Source: an uncultured Bacteroidota bacterium
GTDB lineage: Bacteria; Bacteroidota; Bacteroidia; Bacteroidales; SZUA-534
NCBI GenBank assembly: GCA_937900725.1
Contig: CALCFP010000208.1
Span: 1 to 11,349 of the forward strand
Reading direction: 5' to 3'
DNA length: 11,349 bases
Positions 7,306 to 11,349 of the stretch are shown here, piece after piece. A program made the translations under genes and the position numbers. The notes under the pieces were generated by a model. That model was not told where the DNA came from and did not search any database. It saw nothing but the letters and a program-made list of their open reading frames with translations. Within the stretch, counting starts at the first letter, position 1. Each line of letters starts with the position of its first letter.

Positions 7306-8028
7306 ATGGAACAGAAAATTACTTGCCTTATCGCCGATGACGAGCCAATGGCTTTGGACTTGATAGAAAGTTATGTCAACAAGACTCCGTTTTTGGAACT
7401 TCGTGGCAAGTGCAACAACGGATTTGAAGTGCTCGACCTTCTGGCTAAGGAGCAAATCGACTTGCTTTTTCTTGATATACAGATGCCTGGACTTAACGGG
7501 CTGGAATTGTCAAAATCGCTTCGCAAGAAAAACCGCGTGATTTTCACTACCGCATTCGACAAGTATGCATTGGAAGGCTTCAAGGTTGAAGCGCTCGACT
7601 ATCTTCTTAAGCCGTTTGACTATAACGAATTCCTTACTGGCGCAAACAAGGCGCTGGAATGGTTCTCGTTGCAGAATATGAACAAACAGCCTCTTGTCCG
7701 CGACGAGTATATGTTTGTCAAGGCCGACTACAAGCAGATTAAGATAGACTACAGCGACATCTACTATTTTGAGGGCCTTAAGGATTATGTCAAGATTTGG
7801 ACCAAGTCGCGACCACGCCCTATCCTGACTCTTATGAGCCTCAAGTCGCTTGAGGAGATGCTACCTGCCGACAGGTTTATGCGTGTGCACCGCTCCTACA
7901 TCATCTCCCTTGACGCGATAAAGTCTATCGAGCGCAACTGCGTAATAATCAACGATCAGCCGATAGCAATCGCCGACAAGTACAAGGACATCTTCAACGA
8001 GTTTGTGCAGAACAAGTCGGTGCAGTAA
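7306..8028 (+). CDS. LytTR-family response regulator
   Basis: This 240-residue regulator has an N-terminal receiver domain (about 1-120). It shows the acidic pair Asp11-Asp12, phospho-acceptor Asp57 in LFLDIQMPGLNG, Thr81/Thr82 and Lys102 in LLKPF, so the site is complete. A C-terminal LytTR DNA-binding domain (about 135-235) contains the typical core YFEGLKDYVKIWT and FMRVHRSYIISLDAI. It should be the phosphorylation target of the membrane kinase encoded just upstream and act as a transcription regulator binding DNA as a dimer. The 12-nt gap implies one operon. Target genes cannot be read from the window. LytTR regulators often control envelope, autolysis or secreted functions in other bacteria, but the family alone does not prove that here. 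A strong terminator follows 22 nt after the stop. Confidence 0.95.
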   Translation: MEQKITCLIADDEPMALDLIESYVNKTPFLELRGKCNNGFEVLDLLAKEQIDLLFLDIQMPGLNGLELSKSLRKKNRVIFTTAFDKYALEGFKVEALDYLLKPFDYNEFLTGANKALEWFSLQNMNKQPLVRDEYMFVKADYKQIKIDYSDIYYFEGLKDYVKIWTKSRPRPILTLMSLKSLEEMLPADRFMRVHRSYIISLDAIKSIERNCVIINDQPIAIADKYKDIFNEFVQNKSVQ

Positions 8029-8049
8029 GTAACGGGTTGAATTCATTCA

Positions 8050-8093
8050 AAAAAACAGGGTGTGTCAATAAACATTGGCACACCCTGTTTTTT
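8050..8093. terminator. Strong bidirectional intrinsic terminator
   Basis: A 20-bp stem with one G-U wobble joins AAAAAACAGGGTGTGTCAAT (8050-8069) to ATTGGCACACCCTGTTTTTT (8074-8093) around an AAAC loop. The GC-rich core is flanked by A6 on one side and T6 on the other, so transcripts from either strand would end in a U-run. It lies between the convergent LytTR regulator and the PAS hybrid kinase and can serve both. Confidence 0.92.
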
Positions 8094-8126
8094 GTTGACC
8101 TATACGCCTAAGATTAAGGTTTATTA

Positions 8127-8160
8127 AATGGTTTAAAAATAAAATATTTTGCAAACCATT
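8127..8160. repeat. Short inverted repeat downstream of the hybrid kinase
   Basis: AATGGTTT (8127-8134) and AAACCATT (8153-8160) form an 8-bp inverted repeat. The AT-rich 18-nt spacer includes the palindrome AAAATATTTT (8141-8150). It lies 50 bp past the stop of the minus-strand kinase and could help form the 3' end of that transcript. The role is uncertain. Confidence 0.3.
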
Positions 8161-8210
8161 CATTATCGTATATGTAAATAATACTTGCAAACTGATAATG
8201 TTCTATCCGT

Positions 8211-10391
8211 TTACCCAAGATATTTCTCCAGCAGGCTCATCATCTTCTTTATCTTGATAGGTTTTGCTATGAAGTCGTTGCAACCTGAGTCGAGGGCTTT
8301 CACGACGTCGGCGTACATTGCGTAGGCTGTCTGTGCTATGATTGGCACTTTGGTGTTGAATGTGCGTATCTGTTGCGTCACCTCGTAGCCGTTAATGTCG
8401 GGCAACTGTATGTCCATAAGAATTAGGTCGATGTCAGGGTTGTTCCGGACATAATCAATGGCGTGCTGTCCGTTGACTGAACGTGTCAGTTGTGGCGGGC
8501 CTTGTGGCTTGAGCATCGCCTCAATAAGCATATAGTTGGCGTCGGTGTCTTCAACCACGTGAATCTTCTTGTCGGTCCATTTCTTATCATTGCCGACAGG
8601 CTTTATATTTGGCTGGACAACGGCCACAGGGTGCGTGAAGAAGAATTGTGCGCCCTCGCCTTCTGTCGAATAGCACCATATTCGGCCTTTGAGTTGCTCT
8701 GCGCACTTGCGTGCAGTGCTCAAGCCCAAACCAGAATGTCCCTTCTTGCCTATTGTGAAGAACGGTTCGAATATCTTTTCCTGTAGGTCTGGCGATATTC
8801 CTACGCCCGAATCCTTGACAAAGAATACAATCTCGTTGTTGTCGGTTGAACCGAATCCAAACTCTATCTGACTGACATTCTGCGATTCAATGGCATTGTC
8901 GACAAGGCAGTCGAGAATGGTTGCCAGCACGTGGGTGACGGTATATATCTTTACGGTAGATTGCGGAATGGCAAGTTTAAGGTTGATGTCGTGAGCCGTG
9001 GCATCGTTCATCTTGCGCATCTGGTATTCTGAAAGGAACTGGCACACGTCGATTGTTGCAAAGTCGAGTTTCATCAGGCGTCCGCAGATGCCTGTCCATT
9101 CGGCAATGCGGTTGAGTGCCGACATTGCTGTTGTGCCTTTCAGTTCGGGACAGGTTTCGAGCAATGTGACTCCCAAAAGTTTTATGTTCGATGCTATCTG
9201 GTTGTTGTTCTCAATGATGCGTTGCTTTTCCTTGTTCAGTTCAACTTCAAAATCCTTTATTTGGGTAATGTCGCGCGACACGTTGAGCACGGTGTTCACA
9301 CTGCCGTCTTTTGACAGTTCGGGCACCATACTTGCCTGGAATATGTGTTGCTTGCCTTCAATGTTCATACGGAACTCGAATTTCAGTTTGCGTCCCGTGC
9401 GGAACACTTCAAGGTGCATCTCTTCAATAAACGAGGTGGTATCCTGGTTCAAGTCAATGTCGATGATGTTGTGTCCTATGAAGTTGACAGCAGGTATTTT
9501 TGTCACTTCTTCTACGGCTTTGTTTACATATATATATGTAAGGCTACGGCTGTAGCGTGTAATTAGGTCGGGACTGTTGTCGGCCAGCATCTTGAATTCC
9601 GTCTGGCTTTTGAGCATAGCGCGCTCTGCAAGTTTTTGCGACGTGTGGTCGGAAATGGTAAGGTAGATTGACGTATTGCTGTTTGGCAACAATGAGTATG
9701 TGTAGTTGTTTCGTATGTATTTTTCCTCGCCAGAACGTGTCTTAATCCAAAATTCCAAAGTGTATGACTTCTGCTTCATCATAGAGCGCTGGTTGATGAA
9801 TTCCTGCACCCTTTCGCGCTCATAGTCGCAGGCGTATGAAAGTTCGTCCATATTGCGGACTTGTTCCTTTGTGTAGCCAGTAATGTTCAGGAATGCCGAA
9901 TTGACGAACACCATTTTTGCGTTTTCGTAAATGATGATTCCGTCTGAAATGTTTTCGGCCATATGCAGAAAACGGTACTCGCTGTGGCGCAGTGCACCCA
10001 ACATTTTTGAGGAATCGCCTATGCTTTGCTGGAAGGCTACTATGTAATTGTCGCCGTTGACCGATTTTCTTTTGTAAAGGGTGATTTCCGACGATATGCT
10101 TGGTTCAATGAGTGGCTTGATATGAGTCAGGTACGACACGCCTTGCGGGCCTATTTCGGCATCAATGTATTTCTGCACGTCGGCTTCGTCCCTGAAAAGC
10201 CCGATGCTTACAGGCGAAAGTGACTGATAGTTGTCGAGCGAGCATTTAAGCAGTTCGCACGCCGACTTGTTTATCCTGTAAAGTGATAGTTTCTGTCCTT
10301 CGCTCTTCATCACAAAAATTGGCTGAACGCTGTTCGCAAACCAATTATTGCAATCTACGGCATCGTTTATGTCAAACATAATGTCTTCCAT
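8211..10391 (-). CDS. Soluble multi-PAS hybrid sensor kinase with C-terminal receiver and atypical dimerisation region
   Basis: The 726-residue protein has no signal peptide or membrane segment, so it is cytoplasmic. A degenerate PAS-like region (about 14-125) is followed by two clearer PAS domains (about 137-258 and 262-380). A helical region follows (380-465), resembling the HisKA_2 layout, and then a HATPase domain with N-box LVDNAIES (496-503), DSGVGI (527-532), FEPFF (541-545) and GHSGLGLS (551-558). A receiver domain (about 608-726) has Asp615, phospho-acceptor Asp660 in LILMDIQLPDINGYE, Thr688 and Lys710. The dimerisation helix reads IIENNNQIASNIKLLG (392-407), where family members carry a histidine. 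No histidine occurs between 350 and 466, so self-phosphorylation in the usual way is doubtful. The gene is divergent from the sulfatase gene and convergent with the LytTR operon. ATG at 10391 is chosen; ATG at 10379 is also possible. Signal and partner are unknown. Confidence 0.9.
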   Translation of the reverse strand: MEDIMFDINDAVDCNNWFANSVQPIFVMKSEGQKLSLYRINKSACELLKCSLDNYQSLSPVSIGLFRDEADVQKYIDAEIGPQGVSYLTHIKPLIEPSISSEITLYKRKSVNGDNYIVAFQQSIGDSSKMLGALRHSEYRFLHMAENISDGIIIYENAKMVFVNSAFLNITGYTKEQVRNMDELSYACDYERERVQEFINQRSMMKQKSYTLEFWIKTRSGEEKYIRNNYTYSLLPNSNTSIYLTISDHTSQKLAERAMLKSQTEFKMLADNSPDLITRYSRSLTYIYVNKAVEEVTKIPAVNFIGHNIIDIDLNQDTTSFIEEMHLEVFRTGRKLKFEFRMNIEGKQHIFQASMVPELSKDGSVNTVLNVSRDITQIKDFEVELNKEKQRIIENNNQIASNIKLLGVTLLETCPELKGTTAMSALNRIAEWTGICGRLMKLDFATIDVCQFLSEYQMRKMNDATAHDINLKLAIPQSTVKIYTVTHVLATILDCLVDNAIESQNVSQIEFGFGSTDNNEIVFFVKDSGVGISPDLQEKIFEPFFTIGKKGHSGLGLSTARKCAEQLKGRIWCYSTEGEGAQFFFTHPVAVVQPNIKPVGNDKKWTDKKIHVVEDTDANYMLIEAMLKPQGPPQLTRSVNGQHAIDYVRNNPDIDLILMDIQLPDINGYEVTQQIRTFNTKVPIIAQTAYAMYADVVKALDSGCNDFIAKPIKIKKMMSLLEKYLG

Positions 10392-10484
10392 AGAAAAAAG
10401 TGTTGGTTACCTAATGAAATTTGAACAAACTAAAATATATCTATTTTCGGTTTTGTCCCAATAAAATTTCTTTTGTTATTTTGG

Positions 10485-10514
10485 CATTCATCACATTTTT
10501 AAATATGATGAATG
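10485..10514. promoter_or_regulatory. Inverted repeat in the divergent promoter region
   Basis: CATTCATCA (10485-10493) and TGATGAATG (10506-10514) form a perfect 9-bp inverted repeat with a 12-nt AT-rich spacer. GGCATT also flanks both arms as a direct repeat (10483-10488 and 10514-10519). It ends five bases before the candidate promoter's TTTG, a position that suits a dimeric regulator's operator. Function is inferred. Confidence 0.4.
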
Positions 10515-10519
10515 GCATT

Positions 10520-10549
10520 TTTGTCTATGACATTAAAGGTGTATATTTA
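10520..10549 (+). promoter_or_regulatory. Candidate promoter for the LTA-synthase-family gene
   Basis: TTTG at 10520-10523 is followed after 18 nt by TATATTTA at 10542-10549. This matches 7 of 8 positions of the Bacteroidota TAnnTTTG element if the two N positions are counted. It would start transcription about 14 nt before the ATG. The spacing is one short of the usual 19-21. Confidence 0.4.
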
Positions 10550-10569
10550 CAAAATCAATGATTTGAAGG

Positions 10570-11349
10570 ATGTTACAGCGTATATTGGTTAGTGTAAGGT
10601 ATTATTTGTATTGGGTTGCCTTTTTTGTCGTTATCCGTCTTTTTTTTGAGTTGTACAACATTGGATTGACGTCCGAACTGTCGTTTGGAACCGTGATGCT
10701 CACATTTTGGCACGGATTGCGCCTCGATGTCTCAATGGGCGGATATTTTACTTGCTTGATTATGGTCATTCTCACCGCAACAGTCGGACTGAAAGCCAAA
10801 ACACCTGCAACCATAATTAAGTGCATAACATTGACACTCATAGTATTGAGTGCCATTTTGGGCATCTGCGACTGCGAACTTTACCGAAATTGGGGTTTCC
10901 ATATCGACAGCACGGTGCTTATGTATCTCAAGACTCCGAAAGAGGCTGTCGCATCAACACCGTTGTGGCTGACGTTGATTTTTTTGGTTTGGATAACATT
11001 GTTCATCTGGTTGAGCATAAAGGCTTACATACGTTTTGTCGACAAGCCGATGCGTGAAATGGAAAAGGCAAACTGGTGGTTCGCCCCTGCCATTTTCATT
11101 TTGGCTGGAACGTGCGTGATTCCTATCCGTGGCGGATTTGGCATTGCATCAAACAAGACTGGCAGTGTATATTTCAGCAACAATCAGTTTGCAAACCATT
11201 CTGCCGTAAATGCTGAGTGGAACTTCTGCACCTCGTTGCGCTCCCTAAAGCGTATGCAGACTGTAGATTTTATGCCACAGGCCGATGCCGATGCCATTGT
11301 GGCCGATATGCTGAAGTCTAGTTCCGCAAGCACCCGCCTGCTCAAGACA
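10570..11349 (+). CDS. LTA-synthase-family sulfatase (phosphoglycerol-transferase-like), N-terminal part only
   Basis: The frame is open from ATG at 10570 to the right edge, 260 codons. The N-terminus is a membrane domain with about five hydrophobic segments (roughly 12-30, 58-74, 82-100, 132-150, 170-186). Between them is the family-typical ELYRNWGFHIDSTVLMYL (103-120). The following segment RGGFGIASNKTGSVYFSNNQ (187-206) with FANHSAVNAEWNF (207-219) matches the conserved join between membrane domain and periplasmic catalytic domain in Bacteroidota LTA-synthase-family proteins. The catalytic domain, with its metal-binding residues and nucleophilic Thr, lies beyond the window, so activity cannot be judged. 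In Gram-negative relatives such enzymes move phosphoglycerol or phosphoethanolamine onto envelope glycans, or act as plain sulfatase-fold enzymes; true lipoteichoic acid is not expected here. The ATG fits the start of the first membrane segment. The gene is divergent from the hybrid kinase. Confidence 0.88.
   Translation, partial: MLQRILVSVRYYLYWVAFFVVIRLFFELYNIGLTSELSFGTVMLTFWHGLRLDVSMGGYFTCLIMVILTATVGLKAKTPATIIKCITLTLIVLSAILGICDCELYRNWGFHIDSTVLMYLKTPKEAVASTPLWLTLIFLVWITLFIWLSIKAYIRFVDKPMREMEKANWWFAPAIFILAGTCVIPIRGGFGIASNKTGSVYFSNNQFANHSAVNAEWNFCTSLRSLKRMQTVDFMPQADADAIVADMLKSSSASTRLLKT

Noticed and set aside
8050..8093. Long near-perfect inverted repeat considered as a small mobile element
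   Set aside because: The 4-nt loop, A6/T6 flanks and position between convergent genes fit an intrinsic terminator. There are no target duplications or internal sequence.
8147..8161. TTTGCAAACCATTC also occurs near 11189 inside the sulfatase gene
   Set aside because: A single 14-bp match between an AT-rich intergenic stretch and a coding region, with no similar flanks, is best taken as chance.
8998..9555. Plus-strand 185-residue open frame
   Set aside because: It is antisense to the PAS and dimerisation region of the hybrid kinase, whose domains are clear. No independent coding signal was seen.

Overview
The window looks like part of a Bacteroidales/Bacteroidota chromosome. The evidence is AT-rich intergenic DNA, starts without Shine-Dalgarno sequences, candidate TTTG / TAnnTTTG-type promoters, an outer-membrane barrel plus giant periplasmic TPR pair of the kind seen in this phylum, an FtsE without an adjacent FtsX, a LytS/LytTR two-component pair and a LTA-synthase-family sulfatase of the Bacteroides type. 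Genus cannot be fixed from the sequence alone. No tRNA, rRNA, CRISPR array, insertion sequence or phage gene was seen.

Layout. Positions 1-4944 (minus strand) form a two-gene operon. A 1169-residue secreted TPR protein is followed after 14 nt by an outer-membrane beta-barrel protein that runs off the left edge. Across a 233-bp divergent intergenic region lies ftsE (5178-5882, plus), apparently without ftsX. A 346-bp non-coding stretch with several hairpins follows. Then comes a four-TM LytS-type histidine kinase (6229-7293) and, 12 nt later, its LytTR response regulator (7306-8028). A 20-bp hairpin with A and T runs on its two sides (8050-8093) separates this pair from a convergent gene. That gene is a soluble multi-PAS hybrid sensor kinase (8211-10391, minus) whose dimerisation region appears to lack the phospho-accepting histidine. 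A divergent intergenic region with an inverted repeat and a candidate promoter leads into the N-terminal, membrane-embedded part of a LTA-synthase-family sulfatase (10570 to the right edge).

How the parts may fit. Most products point at the cell envelope: an outer-membrane barrel with a periplasmic TPR scaffold, FtsE (control of septal peptidoglycan hydrolysis in other bacteria), a LytS/LytTR pair and a phosphoglycerol-transferase-like enzyme. The sequence shows adjacency only. A shared pathway is inference. The most unusual items are the barrel/TPR pair with its repetitive Glu/Gln/Thr/Ser tail, the H-box-less hybrid kinase, and the unexplained stem-loops ahead of ftsE and ahead of the LytS-type kinase.
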